Position numbers and translations under genes: made by a program. From Streptomyces sp. HM190 (GTDB lineage: Bacteria; Actinomycetota; Actinomycetes; Streptomycetales; Streptomycetaceae): DNA of 64,000 bases. The notes under the pieces were generated by a model that was not told the origin of the DNA, searched no databases, and saw nothing but the letters and a program-made list of their open reading frames with translations. The stretch spans positions 186,001 through 250,000 of the forward strand of contig NZ_CP047318.1 in NCBI RefSeq assembly GCF_009857135.1, in the 5' to 3' direction. This document shows positions 45,440 to 53,951 of this stretch, piece after piece (position 1 is the stretch's first letter; every line of letters begins with the position of its first letter).

Positions 45440-46063
45440 TCACGGTGTGCGGCCCAGGTAGGTCACCGGGCCGGGGTCCGGGACCTTGATCTCGTGGAAG
45501 CCGAGGCGGTCGTAGAAGGCGCGGGCCGGTGTGTTGGCGGTCAGCATGGAGAGGTGGACGGCGTTCACCTCTCGCTCGCGAAGAGCCCTCAGGAAGATGT
45601 GCATCAGGGCTCGGCCGTGGCCCTGCCCCTGCCAGGCGGGGAGCAGGTCGATGTGCAGGTGGGCGGGGTAGGCGGCCACCTCGGGGACGAGCATGCGCTC
45701 GGGGCGGTACAGCAGTTCGGTGATCGCCTCGTCGGGCGTGCGCGGCGGGGACGGCGGCTCGGGGAAGCGGTCCGCCACACGGGGGAGCCACGTCGTACGG
45801 AACCACTCCACGAAGGCGGGGGTGTCGGCGGTGCCGAGGATGTAGCCGACGGCGCGGCCCCCACCGTCGTCCAGGACGAACGTCAGGTCCGGTTCGAGTC
45901 GGGCGTAGGGCGTCGCGAAGATCGCCGGGAAGATGTCGGGGTCGGCGTAGTGGGGGCGGCTGTCCTGGCCGACGTGGGCGGTGCGGACGCAGATGTCGTG
46001 GAGCGCCTCGGCGTCCTCGGGGCGGTAGGGGCGTACGGCGGCGGGCGCTGCGGGTCGGGTCAC
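45440..46063 (-). CDS. GNAT-family N-acetyltransferase
   Basis: A 207-residue acetyl-CoA-dependent acyltransferase: AVRPYRPEDAEALHDICVRT near 9, VGYILGTADTPAFVEW near 74, the acetyl-CoA loop LLPAWQGQGHGRALM near 138-152 and ANTPARAFYDRLGFHEIK near 171. Similar to O-GlcNAcase-linked/GCN5-type acetyltransferases of actinobacteria. GTG 46063 is chosen, with AGGA nine bases upstream; the frame upstream is a tandem repeat, not protein. Substrate unknown. Confidence 0.82.
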   Translation of the reverse strand: MTRPAAPAAVRPYRPEDAEALHDICVRTAHVGQDSRPHYADPDIFPAIFATPYARLEPDLTFVLDDGGGRAVGYILGTADTPAFVEWFRTTWLPRVADRFPEPPSPPRTPDEAITELLYRPERMLVPEVAAYPAHLHIDLLPAWQGQGHGRALMHIFLRALREREVNAVHLSMLTANTPARAFYDRLGFHEIKVPDPGPVTYLGRTP

Positions 46064-46119
46064 CGCAGCATCCTGTGCGGTCCGGGGCCGTTCCGGCAAC
46101 CGCCGCTCTCGGGCCCGCG

Positions 46120-46260
46120 GCCGTGCCGTGAGGCGCGGCCCGGTCGGTGCCGCGGGGCCCGGACGTGGTCCGGTCCTCGTCCGCCGTGCCGTGCGGCGCG
46201 GCCCGGTGGGTGCCGCGGGGCCCGGACGTGGTCGGGTCCTCCTCCGCCGTGCCGGTCGCG
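46120..46260. repeat. 63-bp tandem repeat
   Basis: Two nearly identical 63-bp units (46120-46182 and 46183-46245, starting GCCGTGCCGTG) plus the beginning of a third, followed by GGCGCCGCGGCC short repeats. They fill most of the 371-bp gap between the divergent acetyltransferase and ligase genes. The unit is 21 codons long, so open frames persist on both strands, but no protein is supported. Confidence 0.8.
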
Positions 46261-46434
46261 CGGCCGGCGCCGCGGCCGGCGCCGCGGCCGGGTCCGGTGC
46301 CGCGCCGGGCCCGCACGGCTTCCGCAGCTCCGCTCGGGTACCCGGACCGTGGAGGCGAGGCGCACGGAGCGTGGTCCCCCGACGACGAGGTGTCCCGTCC
46401 CCGTGCGAGAGCACACGGCCGTCACCATCACCTC

Positions 46435-47544
46435 ATGGGAGAGGGGCCACATCACGTGCGTACCGTCGGAGTGGAAGAGGAACTCCTCCTGGTCGATCCG
46501 GAGACCGGTGAGCCCCGGGCCAGGGCCGCGGCGGTGCTCGCGCGTGCCTCACGGGACGGCACGGGGCAGGACGTGTTCGAGAAGGAGCTCCACGACGAGC
46601 AGGTCGAGTTCGCGACGCGACCGCAGTCGAGGATGACGGACCTCGGGTCGGAGATCGTCCGCTGTCGCAAGGACGCGGCGCGGCACGCCGAGGAGGTCGG
46701 CGGGGCGGTCGTGGCGCTGGCCACGTCGCCGCTGCCCGTCCACCCGACGATCACCATGAACAGCAGGTACCAGTGGATGGCCAGGGAGTTCGGGCTCGAC
46801 ACGCAGGCGCAGCTGGTGTGCGGCTGCCACGTCCATGTGTCGGTGGGGTCCGAGGACGAGGGTGTGGCGGTGCTGGACCGCATCCGGCCGTGGCTGTCCG
46901 TGCTGACGGCGCTCAGCGCGAACTCGCCGTTCTGGCAGGGCCGCGACAGCGGGTACGCCAGCTACCGCAGTCAGGTGTGGGACATGTGGCCGATGGCCGG
47001 TCCGGCGGAGATCTTCGGCACGGCCGAGCGGTACCACCGGTACGTGGCGGGGCTGATGGCCACGGAGGTCGTGCGGGACGAGGGGATGGTGTACTTCGAG
47101 GCGAGGCTCGCCCAGCGGTACCCGACCGTGGAGATCCGGGTCGCGGACGTGTCTCTGCACCCCGACACCGCGGTGCTCGTCGCGGCACTGACCCGAGGGC
47201 TCGCCGACACCGCGGCACGGCAGTGGCAGGCGGGCCGGGCCCCTCTCGGCCACACGGCCGCGATGCTGCGGCTGGCCCGGTGGCGGGCCGCCCGGTCCGG
47301 GATGACGGGGAACCTGCTGGACCCGGTGACGATGCGGCCCCGCCCCGCCGACGAGGTGATCCGCTCCCTGGTGGACCACGTCGAGGAGGCCCTGGCCGAC
47401 AATGGCGACCTCGATCTGGTCCGCGACTTCCTCGCCACACTCGCGGGGCGGGGCAACGGTGCCCGGGTGCAGCGGGAGGTGATGGAGCGGACCGGAAGTC
47501 TGCGCGAGGTCGTCGCCGCCTGTGTCCGGCACACCCAGGCGTGA
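46435..47544 (+). CDS. ybdK: YbdK-type carboxylate-amine ligase (GCS2 family)
   Basis: Glutamate-cysteine-ligase-like ATP-grasp-related enzyme, 369 residues. Family elements: TVGVEEELLLVDPETGEPR near 10, ELHDEQVEFATRP near 51, ITMNSRYQWMAREFG near 105, CGCHVHVSV near 126 and PTVEIRVADV near 226. Annotated YbdK proteins have weak glutamate-cysteine ligase activity; actinobacteria use mycothiol, so the true substrate is open. ATG 46435 chosen at the domain start. A sequence loosely fitting a sigma-B promoter lies at 46317-46341. Confidence 0.88.
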   Translation: MGEGPHHVRTVGVEEELLLVDPETGEPRARAAAVLARASRDGTGQDVFEKELHDEQVEFATRPQSRMTDLGSEIVRCRKDAARHAEEVGGAVVALATSPLPVHPTITMNSRYQWMAREFGLDTQAQLVCGCHVHVSVGSEDEGVAVLDRIRPWLSVLTALSANSPFWQGRDSGYASYRSQVWDMWPMAGPAEIFGTAERYHRYVAGLMATEVVRDEGMVYFEARLAQRYPTVEIRVADVSLHPDTAVLVAALTRGLADTAARQWQAGRAPLGHTAAMLRLARWRAARSGMTGNLLDPVTMRPRPADEVIRSLVDHVEEALADNGDLDLVRDFLATLAGRGNGARVQREVMERTGSLREVVAACVRHTQA

Positions 47545-47700
47545 GGGCTCCCTGGCCGGGCGGGGCCGCCTGAGCGAAGATGTCGTGCGCCTAGGTCGGC
47601 GCGGACGGGGTAGTGCGTTCCGAACGTCTGTCGGCTCTCCTTCCCCCGGCGGGGGGCCGGCGGCCCCGTTCGTCAAGTCTCGAAGGCGAGGAACCCGAGC

Positions 47701-49431
47701 ATGGACGCGTGGAGTCCCGACCACACCGCCCAAGGGCCGTCCGGCCCCGCGGTGCGGGCACCGGGCGATCTGCCCGACCTGGTGCACGCGGGCATGTACG
47801 TGGTGGACGACCACGGTTCCATTGTCGCGGTGAACGCCCGGGCCGAGTTCCTGCTGGGCCGTACGGCCGCCGCGCTCGTCGGCCGGGACGCCCACGAGCT
47901 GCTGCACCGTGACGGCCTCGGTCAGAGCATGCCGCGGGCCGCCTGCCCCATGATGCACGCGTTCCTCGGCGGCACCACGCAGGGCGGGGCACGCGAGTGG
48001 TTCGCCCGGGGCGACGACACGCTGCTGGCGGTGTCCTGGCTGGTCACCCCGTGCCGCCTCGACGAGGGCGGTGCGCTGGGCGCCGCGGTCCTGTTCTACG
48101 AGACGGACTCCGCGGAGAAGGTGCCCCCGACGGGGGGCGCGCGGGCGCTGTCGCAGCTGGACCGGCTGGCGCTGCTCGCCGAGACGACGACCCGGCTGAC
48201 CTCCACCCTGGATGCCGAGGAGGCCGTGGCACGGCTGGTGCGGCTGGTGGTGCCGCGGCTCGCGGACTGGGCGGTCGTCGACCTGATCACCGAGAGCGAC
48301 GACGTGTGGCGGACCACGGTGGCCACCCACCACGGCGGTGCCGTGGTGCGGTGCGAGGAACTGGAGGGGCCGCTGCCCCCGGTGCACGAGGAGTCGCTCA
48401 TGCCGCTGTCGCGGGCGCTGCGCGGCGCGGCCTCCACCCTCGCCGGGCCTGAGACCTACCAGGGGCCGCCGGACTCGGGGATCGCGGTGGCGCAGCAGCG
48501 GCTGTTCAAGGTGACGGGCATGCACTCGGCGGCGATCGCGCCCATCCGGGGGCCGCGCGCGGTCCTGGGTGCCCTCACGCTGGGCCGCGACGCCCAGTCG
48601 GGGGTGATGACGGACGCCGAGCTGTCGCTGTTGGACGACATCGCCCGGCGGGCGGGGCTGGCGCTGGAGAACGCCCGGCTGTACCAGCGGCAGCGGTACA
48701 TCGCGGAGACCATGCAACGGCATCTGCTGCCGCAGCTGCCGGACGTGCCGGGGCTGGACATGGCCGCGCGGTACGTACCGGCGTCGCGGTCGGCGCAGGT
48801 CGGCGGCGACTGGTACGACGCTTTCCCGCTGGCCGACGGGGCGACGGCGGTGGCCATCGGGGACGTGGTGGGGCACAACATCGACGCGGCCGCGGGGATG
48901 GCGCAGGTCCGCAACATGCTGCGGGCCTACGCCTGGGCGCTGGAGGAGCCGCCGAGCGTGATCGTGGAGCGGCTGGACCAGGCCGTGGTGAACGTGACGG
49001 ACGCGTCGATGGCGACCATGATCTTCGGCAGGGTGGAGCGGCGGGCCGCCGGGTGGGCGCTGTGGTGGACCAACGCCGGTCATCCGCCGCCGCTGCTGAT
49101 CACGCGCGACGGGCGGTCGGCCTTCCTCGACGAGGAGCACGACCATCTGCTCGGTACCGGCCTCGCCCGCGGTCGAACCGACGTGCTGACCCCGCTGCCG
49201 CCGCTCTCCACACTGGTGCTGTACACGGACGGCCTGATCGAGTCGCCCGGACACGTCCTGGACCGCGGTATGGCCCGGCTGCGGCAGCACGCCGCGGCGC
49301 TGGCCCAGCGTCCCCTGCACGTGTTCTGCGATCTGCTGCTGGAGCGGGCGCGTCCCCCGGAGAACGGCGACGACGTGGCACTGCTGGTCCTGCGGACACC
49401 TGCCGAAGAGAGTGAATCGGCCACGCCGTAG
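47701..49431 (+). CDS. PAS-GAF-PP2C (SpoIIE-type) phosphatase
   Basis: Stress-signalling serine phosphatase of 576 residues. PAS-like sensor at about 25-130 (VHAGMYVVDDHGSIVAVNAR), GAF domain at about 160-330, and an RsbU/SpoIIE PP2C domain at about 350-566 (VGGDWYDAFPLADGATAVAI, GDVVGHNIDAAAGMAQ, NAGHPPPLLI, LVLYTDGLIE, NGDDVALLVL) with the metal-binding Asp residues. Such enzymes dephosphorylate STAS antagonists and so free sigma factors. It opens the stress-signalling region and lies beside two GHKL ATPase genes. Target antagonist is probably the RsbV-like protein at 53257 (inference). Confidence 0.9.
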   Translation: MDAWSPDHTAQGPSGPAVRAPGDLPDLVHAGMYVVDDHGSIVAVNARAEFLLGRTAAALVGRDAHELLHRDGLGQSMPRAACPMMHAFLGGTTQGGAREWFARGDDTLLAVSWLVTPCRLDEGGALGAAVLFYETDSAEKVPPTGGARALSQLDRLALLAETTTRLTSTLDAEEAVARLVRLVVPRLADWAVVDLITESDDVWRTTVATHHGGAVVRCEELEGPLPPVHEESLMPLSRALRGAASTLAGPETYQGPPDSGIAVAQQRLFKVTGMHSAAIAPIRGPRAVLGALTLGRDAQSGVMTDAELSLLDDIARRAGLALENARLYQRQRYIAETMQRHLLPQLPDVPGLDMAARYVPASRSAQVGGDWYDAFPLADGATAVAIGDVVGHNIDAAAGMAQVRNMLRAYAWALEEPPSVIVERLDQAVVNVTDASMATMIFGRVERRAAGWALWWTNAGHPPPLLITRDGRSAFLDEEHDHLLGTGLARGRTDVLTPLPPLSTLVLYTDGLIESPGHVLDRGMARLRQHAAALAQRPLHVFCDLLLERARPPENGDDVALLVLRTPAEESESATP

Positions 49432-49595
49432 CGGGCACTCGTACGGGGAGAGCGGCATGAGATCACTGTCTTCCCCAATGCCCCGTCCATCCCTACCATT
49501 TCGAACGCGTAGCCGCTCTCATCGGGGGAAGCACGTGCCTCGGAGAGGAACGCGACATCGCGTCCGCCTCGAAGAGCCGAGCGGGGAAAGACGAG

Positions 49596-50042
49596 ATGGC
49601 AACAGAGCCGCGTTGGGACGACAAACTGCCGTACGAGGAGATGCACAAGCGCCACGCCGCCTTCGACGGAGAACTCGGCGACGTGACGGGTGCCCGCGCG
49701 ACGGCGGAGGAGTTCCTCGGCGTGCTGGCGCGCACGTCGCTGCCCGCCGCACAGGAGCACTGGGACGACATCCTGCTGGTGGTGACCGAGTTGGCCGCGA
49801 ACGCCGTGCAGTACGCCCCCGGGCCCTTCGAGCTCACCATGCGCCGCACCTACGACGGGGTGCACGTGATGATGCACGACACGAGCGTCACCTCGCCCGA
49901 ACCGCGCCCGTTCCATCCGAGCAAGGGCGGCGGCGGTATCGGGTGGTATCTGATCCACACCCTGTGCGACGAGGTCAGCGTGGTGGTGCACGAGCAGGGC
50001 AGCGAGCGCGGCAAGGACATCCACGTCTTCCTGCCCTGGTGA
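49596..50042 (+). CDS. GHKL ATPase, RsbW-like anti-sigma/serine kinase
   Basis: A 148-residue HATPase_c_2 protein: DILLVVTELAANAVQYAPGP N-box near 59, a MMHDTSVTSPEP G1-like segment near 92 where the usual D-x-G-x-x is altered, and GGGGIGWYLIHTL near 111. RsbW-type kinases phosphorylate STAS antagonists and bind sigma factors; stand-alone paralogues are numerous in Streptomyces. GGGAAAGACGAG before the ATG. Same direction as the PP2C gene upstream; convergent with another GHKL gene. Confidence 0.85.
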   Translation: MATEPRWDDKLPYEEMHKRHAAFDGELGDVTGARATAEEFLGVLARTSLPAAQEHWDDILLVVTELAANAVQYAPGPFELTMRRTYDGVHVMMHDTSVTSPEPRPFHPSKGGGGIGWYLIHTLCDEVSVVVHEQGSERGKDIHVFLPW

Positions 50043-50056
50043 GGGAGGCACGCGGA

Positions 50057-50085
50057 AGCGCCCCGGCCCGGTGGGTCGGGGCGTT
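50057..50085. terminator. Terminator hairpin between convergent GHKL genes
   Basis: CGCCCCG (50059-50065) and CGGGGCG (50077-50083) form a GC-rich stem with additional pairs at both ends, in the 58-bp gap between two convergent stop codons. Confidence 0.55.
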
Positions 50086-50100
50086 CGCGGTTGCCCGGGA

Positions 50101-50568
50101 TCAGGTCAGCGGCACGAGGACGCTGATCGTCTTGCCGCCCTCCGCCGGGCGGCGGACGTCGACCTGGCTGGACAGCCGGTTGATCAGCGGCCAGCCGTAT
50201 CCGCTGCCCTCGTGGGAGCGGGGCGGCATGCCGGGGCCGTGGGCGGCGGTGGGGACGGCGGGACTGTAGTCCCTCACGTCCAGCCGTACGCCTGCCTCGG
50301 AGACCGCCACGTCGAAGCCGGCCAGGCCGCCGCCGTGCCGGACCGCGTTGGTGACCAGCTCGGAGACGACCAGCAGCAGGTCGATCATGGCCGCCTCGGA
50401 CGGCGGTCCCGACGGCGAGCACCACCGCTCCACCACGACCGCGCGCACATGGCGGCGGGCCGCCGCGGCGCTGGTGACGGCGACGGGCGGGCGCGCCGCC
50501 CCGGGGGACGAGCCCTCGGTGGGGGCGGTGCCGCGCTCACCGACCGGCCGGCGTTCCATCGCCGTCAC
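50101..50568 (-). CDS. GHKL ATPase, RsbW-like
   Basis: A 155-residue HATPase_c_2 protein: SAAAARRHVRAVVVERW near 33, IDLLLVVSELVTNAVRHGGG N-box near 61, LDVRDYSPAVP G1 region near 95 and GSGYGWPLINRLS near 121. Probable anti-sigma factor or switch-protein kinase. GTG start, or ATG nine bases in; no strong ribosome site. Followed upstream on the same strand by the DUF5133 gene and a sigma factor gene, forming a possible minus-strand unit (sigma, DUF5133, GHKL), which suggests it may control that sigma factor. Confidence 0.83.
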   Translation of the reverse strand: MTAMERRPVGERGTAPTEGSSPGAARPPVAVTSAAAARRHVRAVVVERWCSPSGPPSEAAMIDLLLVVSELVTNAVRHGGGLAGFDVAVSEAGVRLDVRDYSPAVPTAAHGPGMPPRSHEGSGYGWPLINRLSSQVDVRRPAEGGKTISVLVPLT

Positions 50569-50610
50569 GGGGTGCGCGGCGGGGCCGGCGCGGTGGGACA
50601 GGGGTGTGCG

Positions 50611-50913
50611 TCAGTGTTCATGAAGCGCCGCATACCCGCTCCCGCCCGGACCATGGCTGCCGAGATCACCGCTCGTTGCCATCCCGTGCCCGCACAGCTC
50701 GGCCGTCGTGGTGGCCTGCGCCGCGGCGAGCTGCCGGCGCGCGGCCTCCAGGGCCTGCCGGACGTCGCGGGTGCCCGTGGACACGCACAGCGTGTACGCG
50801 AGGTCCTGTGCGCGGCGTGTGGCCTGCGGGTCGTTGTGCTCGCCCTCGTACGACGTGAGCGACTCGTACTCCTCGACGAGTCGGCGCAGGGTCGCGGGAT
50901 GGGGCATCAGCAT
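50611..50913 (-). CDS. DUF5133 protein
   Basis: A 100-residue protein matching DUF5133: MLMPHPATLRRLVEEYESL at the start and AQDLAYTLCVSTGTRDVRQA then LEAARRQLAAA near 35-66. The family is restricted to actinobacteria and of unknown function; part of it resembles ANTAR-like helices. ATG with CAGGAGCGAAACAG upstream, a ribosome site resembling that of the sigma gene upstream. Placed between a sigma factor and a GHKL ATPase gene on the same strand. Confidence 0.8.
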   Translation of the reverse strand: MLMPHPATLRRLVEEYESLTSYEGEHNDPQATRRAQDLAYTLCVSTGTRDVRQALEAARRQLAAAQATTTAELCGHGMATSGDLGSHGPGGSGYAALHEH

Positions 50914-51031
50914 CTGTTTCGCTCCTGGGTGATCTGGACGGCAGGGTTCATGGACTGGACGACTCGATGCGGGGGCGGGCCGGACCGGGTGCGGTGCGGC
51001 GGACGGGTGGGCAGGGGGCCGAGGCGGTCGC

Positions 51032-51898
51032 TCAGCTGTCCCGGGCGCGCCGGCCGTTCCTGCGGCCGGCCTGGGCCGCCTGGCCGAGGGCCTCCTCGCG
51101 GACCCGTGCGCAGCTGCGGCTGATGAGGCGGGAGACGTGCATCTGGGAGATGCCGAGGCGGTCGGCGATGCGGTTCTGGGTCATGTCCTCGAAGAAGCGC
51201 ATGTAGAGGATGGCGCGCTCCCGTTCGGGCAGCCGGCGCAGCCCTTCCTTGGCTGCCTCCCGGTCGACGACGACGTCGTACGCCTCGTCGCACGAACCGA
51301 GGGTGTCGGCGAGGTTGTAGCCGTCGTCCCCGGAGGACATCTCGGCGTCCAGGGACAGGGCGCTGAAGCTCTCCAGCGCTTCCATCCCCGCGTTGACCTC
51401 TTCCTCGGTGAGCCCGGTGTGGGCGGCGATGTCGGCGATCGACGGCTCGGTGGCGCCGGAGGTCTGGCTGAGTTCACGGCGGGCGACCCGCACCTTGTTG
51501 CGCAGGTCCTGCACGCGGCGGGGGACCCTGAGGGTCCACATCCGGTCGCGGAAGTGCCGTTTGATCTCTCCGGTGATGGTGGGTACGGCGTAGCTCTCGA
51601 ACGCCCCCCGTTCGGGTTCGTAGCGGTCCACCGCCTTGACCAGGCCCATGGCGGCGACCTGGCGCAGGTCCTCCAGCGACTCGCCGCGGTTGCGGAACCG
51701 GCCCGCGATGCGGTGCGCCATGGGCAGCCACGCCTGGACGAGAGCGTCTCGTACGGCGTCCCGCTCGGGCCCCTCGTCCATCGCGGCCAGTCGGGCGAAG
51801 GCGGTGGCGGTGTCGGGGGCGTCGTCGTGTGACCTTCTGTCGGTGGTGCCGGGGCGGGCGGACGTACCGGATCCGTTTGCGGACACGTTGACCAGCAT
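51032..51898 (-). CDS. Sigma-B/F-family RNA polymerase sigma factor
   Basis: Stress/developmental sigma factor of 288 residues, group 3. Region 2 (GESLEDLRQVAAMGLVKAVD near 73-92, YEPERGAFESYAVPTITGEI), region 3 (RRVQDLRNKVRVARRELSQ near 127), region 4 helix-turn-helix (LGISQMHVSRLISRS near 253). Highly divergent from its neighbour outside regions 2 and 4. ATG with CAGGAGCGATTCCGC. Divergent from the second sigma gene across 360 bp. Likely held by a GHKL anti-sigma factor and released through a STAS antagonist. Confidence 0.92.
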   Translation of the reverse strand: MLVNVSANGSGTSARPGTTDRRSHDDAPDTATAFARLAAMDEGPERDAVRDALVQAWLPMAHRIAGRFRNRGESLEDLRQVAAMGLVKAVDRYEPERGAFESYAVPTITGEIKRHFRDRMWTLRVPRRVQDLRNKVRVARRELSQTSGATEPSIADIAAHTGLTEEEVNAGMEALESFSALSLDAEMSSGDDGYNLADTLGSCDEAYDVVVDREAAKEGLRRLPERERAILYMRFFEDMTQNRIADRLGISQMHVSRLISRSCARVREEALGQAAQAGRRNGRRARDS

Positions 51899-52258
51899 GC
51901 GGAATCGCTCCTGAACGACGCTGTCAGGGACTCGTGGAGGAGGACGGCGGGCGGGTGAGAGGGGGGCCCGGACGCGGAACGCCGTTTCCTCCGGCGTGCC
52001 TCCGTCACGGAGGCGTGGAGAACCGATTGCCCCTCGATTCGTGAGACAAACAACTGTGCGCGCGTTCTTCGTGACGGGTCCTCGGAGCGGGAGTCGGTGC
52101 CGGTGGGAGGGCCGAAGCGGTCGGAGGGCGTCGCGGCGGCGACTTCCGGCCAGAGTGCGGAGCCTGAGCGTCCCGTTCGGGGCGCGGCGGGACTGACTCG
52201 GGCGGACGGGGGCAACCGTGGGGTGGCAACAGGCAGTCGGGTGAGAGGGGTGGACGGC
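51899..52258. promoter_or_regulatory. 360-bp divergent region between two sigma genes
   Basis: Contains the palindrome CCTCCGTCACGGAGG at 51999-52013 and AT-richer DNA around 52021-52060, which probably holds the promoters. No full match to the sigma-B consensus was seen on either strand; on the minus strand GTTT, 15 nt, GGGCAA is a weak candidate. Confidence 0.4.
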
Positions 52259-53137
52259 ATGGCAGCCGTGACGGCAGCGCGGACGACGGGCACGGCACGG
52301 GAGAAGGTCCTGACCACGGGGGCGGCGCTGCCGTACATCGAGGACCCGTCACAGATCAAGCCGAAGGACGCGCGGGCGTTGTCGCGGCAGTTCTTCGACC
52401 GGCTGGCCATGCTGGACGAGGGGACCCACGACCACCAGTACGTGCGCAACACGCTGATCGAGATGAACCTGTCGCTGGTGCGGTACGCCGCCTCGCGCTT
52501 CCGCGGCAGAGAGGACTCACTGGAGGACATCGTCCAGGTCGGGACGATCGGGCTGATCAAGGCCATCGACCGGTTCGAGCTGTCGCGCGAGGTGGAGTTC
52601 ACGACGTTCGCCGTGCCCTACATCGTGGGCGAGATCAAGCGGTTCTTCCGTGACACCAGTTGGGCCGTCCATGTGCCACGGCGGCTCCAGGAGGCGCGGG
52701 TGGAACTGGCCAAGGCCAAGGACGAGCTGCAGTCCCGACTGGGCCGGATGCCGACCACGCGTGAGCTGTCGGAGTTGATGTCCCTGTCCGAGGAGGAGGT
52801 CATCGAGGCCCGCAAGGCCGCCAACGGCTACCACACGTCCTCGCTGGACGCCGCGCTCACCTTCGACGGCGGCGAGGACGGGGAGACGGTACTGGGCGAC
52901 CGGATCGGCGAGCTGGATCCGTCGATGGAACTCGTCGAGGACTTCCATTCGTTGGCACCGTTGATCGCCCGGCTCGACGAGCGGGAGCGGCGGATCATCC
53001 ATCTCCGGTTCGTGGAGGAGCTGACCCAGTCCCAGATCGCCGCGCAGCTCGGCGTGTCCCAGATGCATGTCTCCCGGTTGATCAGCCGCATCATCAAGCG
53101 GCTGCGCACGGGGCTCCTGGAACCGGGAGTCGCCTGA
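52259..53137 (+). CDS. Sigma-B-type general stress sigma factor
   Basis: Group 3 sigma factor of 292 residues, very like Streptomyces SigB/SigF/SigG. Region 2: REDSLEDIVQVGTIGLIKAI near 82, with FTTFAVPYIVGEIKRFFRDT and WAVHVPRRLQEARVEL following. Region 3: LGRMPTTRELSELMSLSEEE near 160. Region 4: EELTQSQIAAQLGVSQMHVS near 256. ATG 52259 is chosen because GAGAGGGG lies upstream; the longer frame adds an unconserved Arg/Gly-rich N-terminus. Directly precedes the RsbV-like gene and the rsbRST operon, which it probably serves. Confidence 0.93.
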   Translation: MAAVTAARTTGTAREKVLTTGAALPYIEDPSQIKPKDARALSRQFFDRLAMLDEGTHDHQYVRNTLIEMNLSLVRYAASRFRGREDSLEDIVQVGTIGLIKAIDRFELSREVEFTTFAVPYIVGEIKRFFRDTSWAVHVPRRLQEARVELAKAKDELQSRLGRMPTTRELSELMSLSEEEVIEARKAANGYHTSSLDAALTFDGGEDGETVLGDRIGELDPSMELVEDFHSLAPLIARLDERERRIIHLRFVEELTQSQIAAQLGVSQMHVSRLISRIIKRLRTGLLEPGVA

Positions 53138-53146
53138 TCACACCCC

Positions 53147-53171
53147 GTGTGGACGGATGATTCGCGGGTAT
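53147..53171 (+). promoter_or_regulatory. Sigma-B-type promoter motif of the RsbV-like gene
   Basis: GTGT (53147-53150), 15 nt, GGGTAT (53166-53171) matches the GnnT/GGGTAC-T consensus, 85 nt before the GTG of the STAS gene. It implies the sigma factor induces its own antagonist gene, a common feedback in sigma-B loci. Confidence 0.58.
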
Positions 53172-53256
53172 GCGCACGGGCGCGTCGCCGAGCGATGCAT
53201 CGAATCCGTCGATCGGGGCACTCGGCCCCGGTCGGTAGCGCCTGTGGGAGGCCCTT

Positions 53257-53661
53257 GTGTCCGTTGCCCAGAACCCCCTGTCGATCACGGTGGATCTGCC
53301 ACGCGAGGACGCCGTTCTGCTCACCATCGAAGGGGAACTGGACATCGATACGGCGACCGAGCTGCAGCACCATCTGGCGAACCAACTGAGCCACGGCCGA
53401 CGGCATTTCCTCCTCGACGTCTCGGCGGTGCCCTTCATGGACTCGTCCGGGATGAACATCATCCTGCGGACCTACCAGGAGGTGCGGGAGATCCCGGGGG
53501 GTGTGTACGTCATCGCCCCGACGCCGGCGGTGCGGCGGATCCTCGATCTCACGGGGGTCAGCCTCACCGTGGCGACGGTGGACAGCGTCGACGAGGCGCT
53601 GGCGTCGGTGGACTCGGGCCGGCTGCCGAGCCCGCCGGACGAGCCGTCGGCCGGGGCGTAG
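53257..53661 (+). CDS. STAS-domain anti-sigma antagonist (RsbV-like)
   Basis: A 134-residue STAS protein: LLTIEGELDIDTATELQHHL near 21, FLLDVSAVPFMDSSGMNIIL near 51 with the phosphorylatable Ser in MDSSGMN, and VSLTVATVDSVDEAL near 101. When dephosphorylated it binds a GHKL anti-sigma factor and frees the sigma factor. GTG with GGGAGG five bases upstream. Lies just after the SigB-like gene, behind a sigma-B-type promoter motif. Likely substrate of the PP2C phosphatases in this region. Confidence 0.92.
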   Translation: MSVAQNPLSITVDLPREDAVLLTIEGELDIDTATELQHHLANQLSHGRRHFLLDVSAVPFMDSSGMNIILRTYQEVREIPGGVYVIAPTPAVRRILDLTGVSLTVATVDSVDEALASVDSGRLPSPPDEPSAGA

Positions 53662-53754
53662 GCGTCGAAGGGGGCGGTGGCGGCGAAGGGGGCGGCGGGC
53701 TGCGCGGTACGGGCGGTGCCCAGGGGTGGGCGGGGTCGCACAGGGGACCCGATG

Positions 53755-53770
53755 GTTGTCGTTTGACAAC
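53755..53770. promoter_or_regulatory. Inverted repeat, candidate operator
   Basis: GTTGTC and GACAAC arms separated by four bases (GTTT), in the gap between the RsbV-like gene and rsbR. Binding protein unknown. Confidence 0.35.
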
Positions 53771-53888
53771 TGTCGCCGGAAGCAACAGAGTGAGCGCGAG
53801 ACAAGCACGTGGGAAGGGTTCGGATGCCTGTCGGACCGAGGCCGGGTCGACGGTCGGACGCTCCTGGCGTCGGCGGCGCCCCCCTCAT

Positions 53889-53951
53889 GGGTCCATGCCC
53901 CGGACTCGTGGATCCATGCCCTGGAGTCGTGGGTCCGTGCCCCGGAGGCGC
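53889..53951. repeat. Three 21-bp imperfect tandem repeats
   Basis: Units beginning GGGTCCATGCCCCGGACTCG, GGATCCATGCCCTGGAGTCG and GGGTCCGTGCCCCGGAGGCG. One frame would give a 7-residue repeat (SWVHAPD, SWIHALE, SWVRAPE), but no start or ribosome site supports translation. Confidence 0.7.

Noticed and set aside
46120..46260. Possible CRISPR array
   Set aside because: The repeats are directly tandem without unique spacers, and no cas genes are nearby.
46317..46341. Sigma-B-like GGCT-N15-GGGTAC before ybdK
   Set aside because: Fits the loose consensus but has a poor -35 element in repetitive GC-rich DNA; kept only as a remark in the ybdK entry.
46549..49458. A 969-codon minus-strand open frame over ybdK and the PP2C gene
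   Set aside because: Shadow of two well-supported genes; His/Arg-rich composition with no domain.
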